A DNA stretch of 64,000 nucleotides, from the NCBI GenBank assembly GCA_963754535.1, contig CAVWGG010000010.1:62001-126000 (forward strand), given 5' to 3'. The notes beneath the pieces are model-generated. The model did no database searches. It was not told the DNA's origin and saw only the letters and a list, made by a program, of their open reading frames with translations. The stretch is from RPQJ01 sp963754535. Its GTDB lineage: Bacteria; Pseudomonadota; Gammaproteobacteria; Steroidobacterales; Steroidobacteraceae. This document shows positions 34,265 through 44,446 of this stretch, one piece after another. Numbering within the stretch: position 1 is the stretch's first letter; every line of letters begins with the position of its first letter. The translations under genes and the position numbers were made by a program.

Positions 34265-36178
34265 TCACTCCGTCGCGAACAGCTTCTCGTTCCGCTTGAT
34301 CTTCGCAGTGCGACGCAGCTCGGTCAGGTAGGCATCGAACTCGATCGCCGCGTTCTGGGATGCGAGGGCCTGCGCCTGCTCGGCGAGGTTGCCGCCAAAC
34401 GAGGCTGGTGAGCCCGGGGTCGCCGCGGACACGACGAAAACGGCGGGATCGCCGCTCGCAAGCGTGGCCACGCCGGCACTCACCTTGCCCGCGCCTGCGG
34501 GACGCGGCGCCTGGAAGATCGCCTTCAGGAGCTCCGGCACCATCGGTGCGGCGCCCTCGGCGGTCGGGCCACGACGGCCAACGGACTGGGAGGCCGCCGG
34601 CGTCGAGCCCACGGACGCCGCAGCCGTCGCCAGCGACTCGCCCGCGTTGATGCGCTTTGCCAGCGCGGTCGCGGCCTCGGTGGCCGCAGCACGTGCCTTG
34701 TCTTCGCGCAGGCGGTTCACGATCTGCTCCTGCACCTGCGCCAGCGGCAACTGTGTGGACGGCTTGTGGTCGGTGACGCGGAGCACCACGACGCTGTCCT
34801 CGCCGATCGGCACCGGCTGGCTGTTCTGGCGTTCCTGCAGCACTTCGTTGCTGAAGGCTGCGTCGATGACCTTGCGGTCGTTGCCGAGCGCGCCGCCACC
34901 CTGGCGCGTGAAGCCCTCGACGGACTGGACCGTCATGCCGAGCTTCTTCGCGACGCTGTCGAGCTCGCTCAGCGAGGCAAAGGATTCATCCGCGAGCTGC
35001 TGCGACTTCTCGTAGAACAGCGTCTGCGCCTGCTCACGACGGAACTCCGGCTCGAGCTCGGCTCGAACTTCGTCGAAGTCGCGCACACGCGGCTCCTCGA
35101 TGTCTTCGAGGCGAATGATGTGATAGCCGAACTGCGTCTTGACCAGTCCGCTGATCTCGCCCTTCTTCATGGCGAAGAGCGCCTCCGAGAACGGCTGCAC
35201 GTACGCTTCCTTCGGCGCCCAGCCGAGGTCGCCACCGGCCGTTTTCGAACCCGGGTCATCCGAGTTTTCCTGCGCCAGCTTGGCGAAATCCTCGCCTGCC
35301 TTGGCGCGTGCCAGGATCGCCTCGGCCTTCTTCTTTGCCGCGGCGTCGTCGCTGCCCGCCTCGATCAGGATGTGGGCAGCCTTGCGCCGTTCCGGCACGG
35401 CATTACGCTCGGCGGCCGTCTCTTCGTAATACTTTTTCAGCCCGTCTTCCGTCACCTGCACGCCTGCCGCGATGTCGGCGAGGTTGAGCTGCAGGTACTG
35501 CAGCGCCACAGTTTCCTGCGACATGAACTGCGACTTGTTCTTGTCGTAGTACGCGGTGATGTCGGCCGGCGTCACCTGCACCTGCGCCGCAAAGCTCGCG
35601 GCCGGCACGACGGCGTAGGCGACGTCCCGCGTTTCGCCCTGCAGTTCGACACGATGGCGCAGCTCGCCCGGCGTGACGAACGACGACAGCGCGATCGAAT
35701 TACGCAACTGCGAAGTCTCGAGATCGCGGCGGAATTCCTGCTCGAACTCGGGTTCGGAGCGGCCCTGCTGGCGGAGCAGCATGGCGTAGCGGTCGCGCGA
35801 GAACTTGCCGTCGACCTGGAGCTCCGGGATCCTGGTGATCGACTCGGCGAGTTCGCGGTCGCTGACGCGGTAGCCGCTGTCGTGCGCACGCTGCACCAGC
35901 AGTTCGCGCGCGATGAATTCGTCGACGAGCTTGGCCTGCTCGGACTTAACGATTTCCGGCGGCAGTTCGTTGCGAAGCTGCGTCTGCAATTCGGTCTGGC
36001 GATCCTGCCAGGCCCTGCGCACCGCCTCCTGCGGGATGTCCTTGCCGTTCACGGTCGCGGCCGCCGACGTCGTGGCCGACTCGAACTGGACACCCCAGAA
36101 GATGAAGACCACGGCGATGGCGCCGAGGAACAGGATGGCGAACGGCCCGGAAATTCTTTCGCGAATCTTCTGCAGCAT
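34265..36178 (-). CDS. ppiD: Peptidyl-prolyl isomerase D (periplasmic chaperone)
   Basis: 637 residues. One N-terminal membrane anchor (GPFAILFLGAIAVVFIFWGV) holds a large periplasmic part. A SurA_N-like helical region (residues about 35-200) contains DRYAMLLRQQGRSEPEFEQE. The parvulin domain (about 265-365) has RKAAHILIEAGSDDAAAKKKA, DDPGSKTAGGDLGWAPKEAYV and FGYHIIRLEDI. It assists folding of outer-membrane and secreted proteins as they leave the translocon. The neighbouring order lon-hupB-tRNAs-ppiD is typical of Pseudomonas-like genomes. Its stop lies 10 nt from the right arm of element C. Confidence 0.93.
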   Translation of the reverse strand: MLQKIRERISGPFAILFLGAIAVVFIFWGVQFESATTSAAATVNGKDIPQEAVRRAWQDRQTELQTQLRNELPPEIVKSEQAKLVDEFIARELLVQRAHDSGYRVSDRELAESITRIPELQVDGKFSRDRYAMLLRQQGRSEPEFEQEFRRDLETSQLRNSIALSSFVTPGELRHRVELQGETRDVAYAVVPAASFAAQVQVTPADITAYYDKNKSQFMSQETVALQYLQLNLADIAAGVQVTEDGLKKYYEETAAERNAVPERRKAAHILIEAGSDDAAAKKKAEAILARAKAGEDFAKLAQENSDDPGSKTAGGDLGWAPKEAYVQPFSEALFAMKKGEISGLVKTQFGYHIIRLEDIEEPRVRDFDEVRAELEPEFRREQAQTLFYEKSQQLADESFASLSELDSVAKKLGMTVQSVEGFTRQGGGALGNDRKVIDAAFSNEVLQERQNSQPVPIGEDSVVVLRVTDHKPSTQLPLAQVQEQIVNRLREDKARAAATEAATALAKRINAGESLATAAASVGSTPAASQSVGRRGPTAEGAAPMVPELLKAIFQAPRPAGAGKVSAGVATLASGDPAVFVVSAATPGSPASFGGNLAEQAQALASQNAAIEFDAYLTELRRTAKIKRNEKLFATE

Positions 36179-36251
36179 GGGGAGGGAGGTCGCTTTGTAG
36201 GATGGCGGATAGTAAGAGGCAGGCCCGCGGCCCGCCAGTTGTTAGTTACCC

Positions 36252-36282
36252 AAAAACACAAAAGCCCGCGCGAGCGGGCTTT
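36252..36282 (-). terminator. Rho-independent terminator after the tRNA pair
   Basis: On the minus strand a perfect 9-bp stem AAAGCCCGC/GCGGGCTTT with a 4-nt loop is followed by TTGTGTTTTT. It lies 15 nt after the end of tRNA-Asp, so it should end the hupB/tRNA transcript and insulate ppiD. Confidence 0.7.
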
Positions 36283-36296
36283 CGATATCCAGAAGC

Positions 36297-36373
36297 TGGC
36301 GGAGTGGACGGGACTCGAACCCGCGACCCCCGGCGTGACAGGCCGGTATTCTAACCAACTGAACTACCACTCC
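36297..36373 (-). tRNA. tRNA-Asp (GTC)
   Basis: 77 nt including an encoded CCA. Acceptor GGAGTGG pairs with CCACTCC; the T-arm contains GGGTTCGAGTCCC; the anticodon loop CTGTCAC gives GTC. All four arms fold in the usual way. It sits 9 nt after tRNA-Val in transcription order and just before the terminator. Confidence 0.96.
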
Positions 36374-36382
36374 GCGATTTTC

Positions 36383-36458
36383 TGGTGGGTGCTGAGGGGA
36401 TCGAACCCCCGACCTACGCCGTGTAAAGGCGCCGCTCTACCAGCTGAGCTAAGCACCC
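36383..36458 (-). tRNA. tRNA-Val (TAC)
   Basis: 76 nt with encoded CCA. Acceptor GGGTGCT pairs with AGCACCC; T-arm GGGTTCGATCCCC; the anticodon loop TTTACAC reads TAC. It follows hupB by about 20 nt and is transcribed together with tRNA-Asp. Confidence 0.96.
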
Positions 36459-36477
36459 GCACCTCACTGGTAGCCCA

Positions 36478-36750
36478 TTAGCTTACGGCATCCTTCAGGC
36501 CTTTTCCAGCCTTGAAGCCCGGGACCTTGCTGGCGGCGATCTGGATCGCCTCGCCGGTCCGGGGATTGCGGCCAGTGCGGGCAGCCCGCGTCTTGACAGC
36601 GAACGTGCCGAAACCCGACAGCGTCACCGCATCGCCCTTCTGCAGGGTGTCGGTGATCGCGCCCAGCACGGCCTCGACGGCGCGCGCGGCATCGGACTTC
36701 GCGAGCGACGTGCGCTCGGCAACTGCATCGATCAGGTCGTTCTTGTTCAT
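36478..36750 (-). CDS. hupB: DNA-binding protein HU-beta
   Basis: 90 residues. MNKNDLIDAVAERTSLAKSD begins the helical dimer base; the beta-ribbon arm includes FGTFAVKTRAARTGRNPRTG, the HU signature, and the C-terminus is VPGFKAGKGLKDAVS. HU wraps and bends DNA non-specifically and is part of the nucleoid. It is 27 nt downstream of lon, the usual place in Gammaproteobacteria. Confidence 0.96.
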   Translation of the reverse strand: MNKNDLIDAVAERTSLAKSDAARAVEAVLGAITDTLQKGDAVTLSGFGTFAVKTRAARTGRNPRTGEAIQIAASKVPGFKAGKGLKDAVS

Positions 36751-36777
36751 CGGTTGATGTTCCTCGTCGTAATTCGG

Positions 36778-39240
<2,463 letters not shown>

Positions 39241-39345
39241 GTGCGGGGGTCTCCGGACCGTCTGGCTCCCCCTGTCGCGTCAGCAACAGAAGGCGGGGGG
39301 AATTCTGTGGAAAATATTAGCTCGCCCTTGCGGCGTGCGGGGGAG

Positions 39346-39373
39346 ATTTGGGGCGGAATTGGTGAGAATCAAC
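39346..39373 (-). promoter_or_regulatory. Candidate sigma-32 promoter of lon
   Basis: On the minus strand GTTGATT, then a 13-nt spacer, then CCCCAAAT. The heat-shock consensus is CTTGAAA with 11-16 nt to CCCCATNT. The match is partial in both boxes but the spacing is right, and lon is a classic sigma-32 target. Confidence 0.35.
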
Positions 39374-39437
39374 TGCTCTGACCCCTTTCCCGCTTGAGCA
39401 GGCAAGGGACAAGACGGCGCGCTTGCGATCAACCGGC

Positions 39438-39470
39438 TCGACTAACCCCCAACCCCTATCCCCTAACCCC
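39438..39470. repeat. Solo right arm of a GGGGTTA element (D)
   Basis: TCGACTAACCCCC followed by AACCCC, TATCCCC and TAACCCC units. The hexamer is TCGAC rather than TCCGAC. No matching left arm is found within 200 bp, so this is a half element. It ends 4 nt from the stop codon of clpX. The rest of the 234-bp lon-clpX gap contains no gene. Confidence 0.75.
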
Positions 39471-39474
39471 TTGC

Positions 39475-40779
39475 TTAGTGGTCCGACCCGGTGCGCCGCT
39501 CTTCGACGGCCGCAAGGCGCGGCTCTTCCTGGCCGTACACCAGGTACGGCTTGCTCTCGCCCTGGATCACGTCTTCGTCGATCACGACCTTCTGCACGTT
39601 CCGCATGCTCGGGAGGTCGTACATGATGTCGAGCAGCACGTTCTCGAGGATCGTGCGCAGGCCGCGGGCGCCCGTCTTGCGCTGCATCGCCTTGCGCGAC
39701 ACCGCGCGCAGCGACTCTTCGCGGAACTCGAGATCGACGCCTTCCATGTCGAAGAGCTTGCGGTACTGCTTGGTCAGCGCGTTCTTCGGCTCGGTGAGGA
39801 TCTGCATCAGCGCAGACTCGTCGAGCTCGTCGAGCGTCGCGACGACCGGCAGGCGGCCGACGAATTCCGGGATCAGGCCGAACTTGATCAGGTCTTCCGG
39901 CTCGACGTCGTGGAACAGGTCGCTGCCGTGCTGGCGCGCGCTCTGCTCGCGGACTTCCGCCTGGAAGCCGATGCCGCCCTTGTGGGTGCGGTTCATGATG
40001 ATCTTTTCGAGGCCGGAGAACGCGCCGCCGCAGATGAACAGGATGTTGCCCGTGTCGACCTGCAGGAATTCCTGCTGCGGGTGCTTGCGGCCGCCCTGCG
40101 GCGGCACCGAGGCGATCGTGCCCTCGATCAGCTTGAGCAGCGCCTGCTGCACGCCCTCGCCCGAGACGTCACGCGTGATCGACGGGTTGTCCGACTTGCG
40201 CGAGATCTTGTCGATCTCGTCGATGTAGACGATGCCCGTCTGCGCCTTCTCGACGTCGTAGTCGCACTTCTGCAGCAGCTTCTGGATGATGTTCTCGACG
40301 TCCTCGCCCACGTAGCCCGCTTCGGTCAGCGTCGTGGCGTCGGCAATCGTGAACGGCACGTTCAGCAGGCGCGCGAGCGTCTCGGCCAGCAGCGTCTTGC
40401 CGGAGCCCGTCGGGCCGATCAGCAGGATGTTGCTCTTGGCGAGCTCGATGTCGTCGCGCGTGCGCTCGCCCGTCTTGTTCTGCAACCGCTTGTAGTGGTT
40501 GTAGACCGCAACGGACAGCACCTTCTTGGCCCGCTCCTGGCCAATGACGTACTCGTCGAGGACCTTCTTGATTTCCTGCGGCTTCGGCAGCTTCTCGCGG
40601 GTCTTCTCGGCTTTTTCCTCGAGTTCCTCGCGGATGATGTCGTTGCAGAGTTCAACGCATTCGTCGCAGACGAACACCGACGGACCGGCGATCAGTTTGC
40701 GGACTTCATGCTGGCTCTTGCCGCAGAAGGAGCAGTAGAGAAGCTTGCCGTCGTCGTGCTTGGAGCGATCGTCCGCCAT
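39475..40779 (-). CDS. clpX: ClpX unfoldase subunit of the ClpXP protease
   Basis: 434 residues. The N-terminal zinc-binding domain has CSFCGKSQHEV and FVCDECVELC (four Cys). The AAA+ core has Walker A GPTGSGKTLLAETLA, VGEDVENIIQKLL, Walker B-like IVYIDEIDKISRK and the sensor region LIEGTIASVPPQGG. An IGF-type ClpP-binding loop region lies in the usual place (HKGGIGFQ). ClpX unfolds tagged proteins and feeds them to ClpP. It follows clpP by 118 nt that contain a hairpin. Confidence 0.95.
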   Translation of the reverse strand: MADDRSKHDDGKLLYCSFCGKSQHEVRKLIAGPSVFVCDECVELCNDIIREELEEKAEKTREKLPKPQEIKKVLDEYVIGQERAKKVLSVAVYNHYKRLQNKTGERTRDDIELAKSNILLIGPTGSGKTLLAETLARLLNVPFTIADATTLTEAGYVGEDVENIIQKLLQKCDYDVEKAQTGIVYIDEIDKISRKSDNPSITRDVSGEGVQQALLKLIEGTIASVPPQGGRKHPQQEFLQVDTGNILFICGGAFSGLEKIIMNRTHKGGIGFQAEVREQSARQHGSDLFHDVEPEDLIKFGLIPEFVGRLPVVATLDELDESALMQILTEPKNALTKQYRKLFDMEGVDLEFREESLRAVSRKAMQRKTGARGLRTILENVLLDIMYDLPSMRNVQKVVIDEDVIQGESKPYLVYGQEEPRLAAVEERRTGSDH

Positions 40780-40812
40780 GTACCTAGAACCCGTGGTCCG
40801 GAGGCCTGAATC

Positions 40813-40840
40813 GGCCTTGATGGCTTATACCATCAAAGCC
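40813..40840. other. Inverted repeat between clpP and clpX
   Basis: An 11-bp stem, GGCCTTGATGG against CCATCAAAGCC (one mismatch), encloses a 6-nt loop. There is no following T-run on either strand, so it is not a normal terminator. It may be a processing site or regulatory hairpin that sets the clpP:clpX ratio. Confidence 0.5.
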
Positions 40841-40897
40841 CCCTGCTCGCCAAAATGCCAGTCGCTACAGTGACTTAAGCGTCACCGCGCATGGCGG

Positions 40898-41530
40898 TCA
40901 CGTGCGCGTCGCCGTGCCCGCTTCGCCCCGCTCGTGCAACACCGCGTCGATCAGGCCGTAGGCAGTGGCCTGTTCGCCGGTCATGAAATTGTCGCGATCC
41001 GTGTCGGCCTTGATCCGGTCGATCGTCTGGCCCGTGTGCTTGGCCAGGATCGAGTTCAGCCGGTGACGGGCGTCGAGGATCTCGCGCGCGTGGATCTCGA
41101 TGTCGGTCGCCTGGCCCTGGAAGCCGCCCAGGGGCTGGTGAATCATGACGCGCGAATGCGGCAGGCAGAAACGCTTGCCCTTGGCGCCGCCCGCGAGCAG
41201 CACCGCGCCCATGCTGGCCGCCTGGCCCACGCAGATCGTGCTGACGTCCGGCTTGATGAACTGCATCGTGTCGTAGATCGCGAGGCCGGCGCTGACCGAG
41301 CCACCCGGCGAGTTGATGTAGATCGCGATGTCCTTCTCGGGATTCTCCGACTCGAGGAACAGCAGCTGCGCCACCACGAGGTTGGCCATGTAGTCCTCGA
41401 CCGGACCGACCAGGAAGATCACCCGTTCCTTCAGCAGGCGCGAGTAGATGTCGTAGGCACGCTCGCCGCGGGCCGTCTGCTCGACGACCATCGGGACGAG
41501 ATTCAATGCGGTGGGTTCGATCATGGGCAT
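40898..41530 (-). CDS. clpP: ClpP serine protease subunit
   Basis: 210 residues. The catalytic Ser is in CVGQAASMGAVLLAGG, the His in RVMIHQPLGGFQGQATDI, and the Asp follows about 50 residues later in the handle region. The N-terminus MPMIEPTALNLVPMVVEQTA matches gammaproteobacterial ClpP, where the first residues are a short propeptide. It forms the double-ring proteolytic chamber for ClpX and ClpA. It is 5 nt downstream of tig, probably one transcript. Confidence 0.95.
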   Translation of the reverse strand: MPMIEPTALNLVPMVVEQTARGERAYDIYSRLLKERVIFLVGPVEDYMANLVVAQLLFLESENPEKDIAIYINSPGGSVSAGLAIYDTMQFIKPDVSTICVGQAASMGAVLLAGGAKGKRFCLPHSRVMIHQPLGGFQGQATDIEIHAREILDARHRLNSILAKHTGQTIDRIKADTDRDNFMTGEQATAYGLIDAVLHERGEAGTATRT

Positions 41531-41535
41531 TTGGC

Positions 41536-42840
41536 TCAGGCTCCGAAGTTCATCAATTCCTTGAACGTGGACGGCTGGTCGGTGACCTTGGCCCGCTCGA
41601 TCAGATAATCGACTACCTGATCCTCCAACACCATGCCTTCGACCTGGCGCATTGCATCAGGGTTCTGGCGGTAAGCCTTGAGGATTGCATCCGGATCGGG
41701 ATAGGTCGCCGCCAGCTCGCCGAGGCGCGCTTCGACGCGCGCGCGGTCGAGCTTGATCTCGCGGGTCTTGACCAGTTCGTTGACGAGCATGCCGAGCGCC
41801 ACGCGGCGGCGTGCCGGCTCGACGAACGGCTCGGCCGGCGGGACCTGCGAAGCGTCCTTCGCGCCCATGCGGCGGGCCGTGTCGATCTGCATGTCGCGCA
41901 CCTGCTGCTCGATGAGCGCATTCGGCACGTCGACCGGATTGGCTTCAAGGAAACGGTCGAACACCTGCTGTTTCAGGCGCGAGCGCACGTTGTCGGCGAG
42001 TTCGCGGCGCATGTTGTCGGCAACCTCGGCCAGCAACTGCTCGAGGCCGCCTTCGGTGACGCCGTATTCACGGCAGAAGGCGTCGTCGAGCGGGGGCAGC
42101 AGCTTTTCCTCGACCTTCTTCACGTGCACCGAGAACTCGGCCGTCCGGCCGGCGAGGTCCTTGTTGTGGTACTCGTCCGGGTAGCGCACGGCAATCTGCT
42201 TCTTCTCGTCGGCCTTCACGCCGAGGATGCCGGTCTCGAAATCCTTGAGCATGCGGCCCGCGCCGAGGATCACGGCGATGTCCTCGCCCTTGCTGCCCTC
42301 GAACGCCTTGCCGTCGATCGCGCCCTCGAAATCCATCGTGACGCGGTCGCCTTCGCGGCTTTCGCGGTCGACCACCTCGAAACTCGGGCGCTGCTCGCGC
42401 AGGTTCTGGACCATCGCTTCGATGTCGGACTCGCTCACTTCCGCGACGGGACGGTTGACGGCCAGACCGTCCACTTCATTGAGGGCGATTTCCGGAAACA
42501 CCTCGAACACCGCGCGGTACTTGAGGTCCTCGCCCGGGCTGCTCGAAATCGGCTCGATGCGGGGGCCGGCCGCCGGCATGAGCTTGGCTTCGGTCACGGC
42601 GCGCGAGAAGCTCTGCTGCACGAGGTCCGACAGCACTTCCTGGCGAACCTGCTCGCCAAATTGCTGGCGGATGACCTTGATCGGGGCCTTGCCGGGGCGG
42701 AAGCCCTTGAGCTTCGCGGTGCGGCTCACGCGCTTGAGGCGCTCGGCGATGGCTTCCTCGATCTGCTCCTTCGGGACGCTCACTTCCATTCGGCGCTCGA
42801 GGCTGCCGGTCGACTGCACGTTGACTTGCATAGGGGTCAT
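41536..42840 (-). CDS. tig: Trigger factor
   Basis: 434 residues, standard length. The ribosome-binding tail has LKGFRPGKAPIKVIRQQFG (the GFRxGKxP signature). The FKBP-type PPIase domain (about 150-240) has REGDRVTMDFEGAIDGKAFEG and ILGAGRMLKDFETGILG, followed by the long helical C-terminal arms. It is a nascent-chain chaperone at the ribosome exit. ATG at 42840 has GAGG 4 nt upstream; an ATG three codons later is an alternative. It is the first gene of the tig-clpP-clpX-lon-hupB cluster. Confidence 0.95.
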   Translation of the reverse strand: MTPMQVNVQSTGSLERRMEVSVPKEQIEEAIAERLKRVSRTAKLKGFRPGKAPIKVIRQQFGEQVRQEVLSDLVQQSFSRAVTEAKLMPAAGPRIEPISSSPGEDLKYRAVFEVFPEIALNEVDGLAVNRPVAEVSESDIEAMVQNLREQRPSFEVVDRESREGDRVTMDFEGAIDGKAFEGSKGEDIAVILGAGRMLKDFETGILGVKADEKKQIAVRYPDEYHNKDLAGRTAEFSVHVKKVEEKLLPPLDDAFCREYGVTEGGLEQLLAEVADNMRRELADNVRSRLKQQVFDRFLEANPVDVPNALIEQQVRDMQIDTARRMGAKDASQVPPAEPFVEPARRRVALGMLVNELVKTREIKLDRARVEARLGELAATYPDPDAILKAYRQNPDAMRQVEGMVLEDQVVDYLIERAKVTDQPSTFKELMNFGA

Positions 42841-42867
42841 CGATCCTCAAAAGGGGCTTTCTTGCAC

Positions 42868-42884
42868 CCGGGCGGTCCGCCCGG
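42868..42884. promoter_or_regulatory. Perfect 8-bp palindrome in the tig leader
   Basis: CCGGGCGG-T-CCGCCCGG lies 28 nt upstream of the tig start. It could be an operator or, in RNA, a tight hairpin whose loop is too small to form exactly as written. Its role is unknown. Confidence 0.35.
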
Positions 42885-42912
42885 AAAAGCCGCGTATTCT
42901 GCCACGGAAGAA

Positions 42913-43012
42913 GGGGTTAGGGGTTAGGGGATAGGGGTTAGTCGGAGGTGCGGCAGTCGCGTCCGGTTTTACCGCGCCTCCGACTAGCCCCTAACCCCTA
43001 TCCCCTAACCCC
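42913..43012. repeat. GGGGTTA inverted-arm element E (tig/tRNA-Leu)
   Basis: Left arm 42913-42946 (GGGGTTA, GGGGTTA, GGGGATA, GGGGTTA then GTCGGA), a 32-bp core, right arm 42979-43012 (TCCGAC, then TAGCCCC, TAACCCC, TATCCCC, TAACCCC). It is almost symmetrical. The right arm ends 6 nt from the 3' end of tRNA-Leu. Confidence 0.87.
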
Positions 43013-43018
43013 TGGTAT

Positions 43019-43103
43019 TGGTGCGAAAGGAGGGACTCGAACCCTCACGGGGTTACCCGCTGGAACCTAAATCCAGTGCGTCTACCAATTCCGCCACTTT
43101 CGC
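43019..43103 (-). tRNA. tRNA-Leu (TAG)
   Basis: 85 nt with encoded CCA and a long variable arm. Acceptor GCGAAAG pairs with CTTTCGC; the anticodon stem-loop CTGGATTTAGGTTCCAG gives TAG; T-arm GAGGGTTCGAGTCCCTC. It is flanked on both sides by GGGGTTA elements (E and F). Confidence 0.96.
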
Positions 43104-43141
43104 AGGTCGCCCACTCGAACAGCAGCGATTCTAGCTGAGAA

Positions 43142-43325
43142 GGGGTTAGGGGTTAGGGGTTAGGGGTTAGGGGATAGTCGGAGCCGGAGGCGCGTTTTGG
43201 GCATTTAAGGCTGGCATCCAACTCGGAATACACACTCGAAATTGAATTAGGTTGTCTTTTGGCAGTCCTAACACGACTGTTCCCGCCAACGGGGCCCTTC
43301 CGACTAACCCCTAACCCCTATCCCC
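43142..43325. repeat. GGGGTTA inverted-arm element F (tRNA-Leu/hydrolase)
   Basis: The left arm (43142-43182) has five GGGG tracts and GTCGGA. The right arm (43299-43325) is TCCGAC with TAACCCC, TAACCCC and TATCCCC. The core is 116 bp, AT-richer than the surroundings (for example CGAAATTGAATTAGGTTGTC), with no convincing gene. The right arm ends 5 nt before the start codon of the next gene. Confidence 0.85.
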
Positions 43326-43330
43326 TCATC

Positions 43331-44443
43331 TTGGATTCCCTCACCCACATCGTCCTCGGCGCTGCCGTCGGCACCGCCGTTCTCGGCCGCAAGGCCGGGC
43401 TGCGGGCTGCCCTCGTCGGGGCGGCCTGCAACACCCTGCCCGACCTGGACGTGCTCATTCCGCACGGAAACCCGGTCCGGGACTTCACCTTTCATCGCGC
43501 CGAGACCCATGCGCTCTTCTGGCTGACGCTGGCGGCACCCGCCATCGCCTGGCTGGTCGCCCGGCTGAACCGAGGGCTCGACGCGTCGTACCGCGACTGG
43601 TTACTGCTCGTCTGGCTGTCGCTGATCACGCACCCGCTGCTCGACGCCTTCACGGTATACGGCACGCAACTGCTGCTGCCGTTCTCGGATTACCCCGTCG
43701 GGCTCGGCAGCGTCTTCATCATCGACCCCCTGGTCACGATGCCGATGATCGTCGGCCTGCTGGCGTGGTTGCGGTTGCGGCAGAAGGCACCTGACCACGG
43801 GATGCGCTGGAATCGCACCGGACTCGCCGCGAGCACGCTCTACCTGGGCTGGACGGTCGCGGCGCAGGCGCACGTCGCCGGCGACGTGCAGCGTGCGATC
43901 GCAGCAACTCCAATGGAAAACAAGCGCGTGCTGGTCACCCCCGCCCCGCTCAACAGCCTGCTGTGGCGCGTGGTCGTGATGGATGACGACGCGTATCACG
44001 AAGGCTTTCGTTCACTCTTCGACGCGAGCGAGCGCATTCCCCTCGCGCGGCACGCGAGCGACCCGGCGCTGCTCGATTCACTGCACGACGACTGGACCGT
44101 GCGGCGGCTCGCGTGGTTCTCCAAGGGCTTCTACTCGGTGCGACTGGCGAACGCCGATCTGCGTATCGCCGATGGCGCGCCGGGCACGGTCAGCCAGTTG
44201 CTCGGAGCGGTGACGACGGCACAGGCGGCACCTGTCGACAGCAATGGCTCCGCGCAACCCGTCGTCATGACGGACCTGCGCATGGGGCAGACGCCGTGGT
44301 TCGTGTTCTCGTTTGTCGTCGCCGAACACGATGAGCAAGGCATCACGGCCGTGCCGAACCGTCAGGTCCCGACCGAGCGCCCTCCGGTCGCGGCACTGCC
44401 CTGGCTGTGGCGCAGGATCTGGGACGAGAACGCGACGTACTGA
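43331..44443 (+). CDS. Membrane metal-dependent hydrolase (YdjM/YbcI family)
   Basis: 370 residues from a TTG at 43331. Family motifs are DSLTHIVLGAAVGTAVLG, LPDLDVLIP and FHRAETHALFW (conserved His and Asp residues), with several membrane spans in the first 190 residues and a soluble C-terminal part. Homologues are inner-membrane proteins described as metal-dependent hydrolases, some SOS-controlled; the substrate is not known. The start is odd: there is no Shine-Dalgarno because repeat element F ends 5 nt upstream, and homologues begin Met-Asp-Ser-Leu-Thr, so the initial ATG may have been altered when the repeat inserted. The reading frame also stays open upstream into the repeat. Confidence 0.78.
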   Translation: MDSLTHIVLGAAVGTAVLGRKAGLRAALVGAACNTLPDLDVLIPHGNPVRDFTFHRAETHALFWLTLAAPAIAWLVARLNRGLDASYRDWLLLVWLSLITHPLLDAFTVYGTQLLLPFSDYPVGLGSVFIIDPLVTMPMIVGLLAWLRLRQKAPDHGMRWNRTGLAASTLYLGWTVAAQAHVAGDVQRAIAATPMENKRVLVTPAPLNSLLWRVVVMDDDAYHEGFRSLFDASERIPLARHASDPALLDSLHDDWTVRRLAWFSKGFYSVRLANADLRIADGAPGTVSQLLGAVTTAQAAPVDSNGSAQPVVMTDLRMGQTPWFVFSFVVAEHDEQGITAVPNRQVPTERPPVAALPWLWRRIWDENATY

Positions 44444-44446
44444 AAC

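Noticed and set aside
42868..42884. Rho-independent terminator upstream of tig
   Set aside because: GC-rich palindrome with a one-base centre; a T-run is on the wrong side for transcription toward tig, and an A4 run on the other strand gives no convincing U-tract.
43142..43182. Telomere-like or replicon-end sequence (TTAGGGG)
   Set aside because: The arrays are internal, short, dispersed and paired as inverted arms between chromosomal housekeeping genes.
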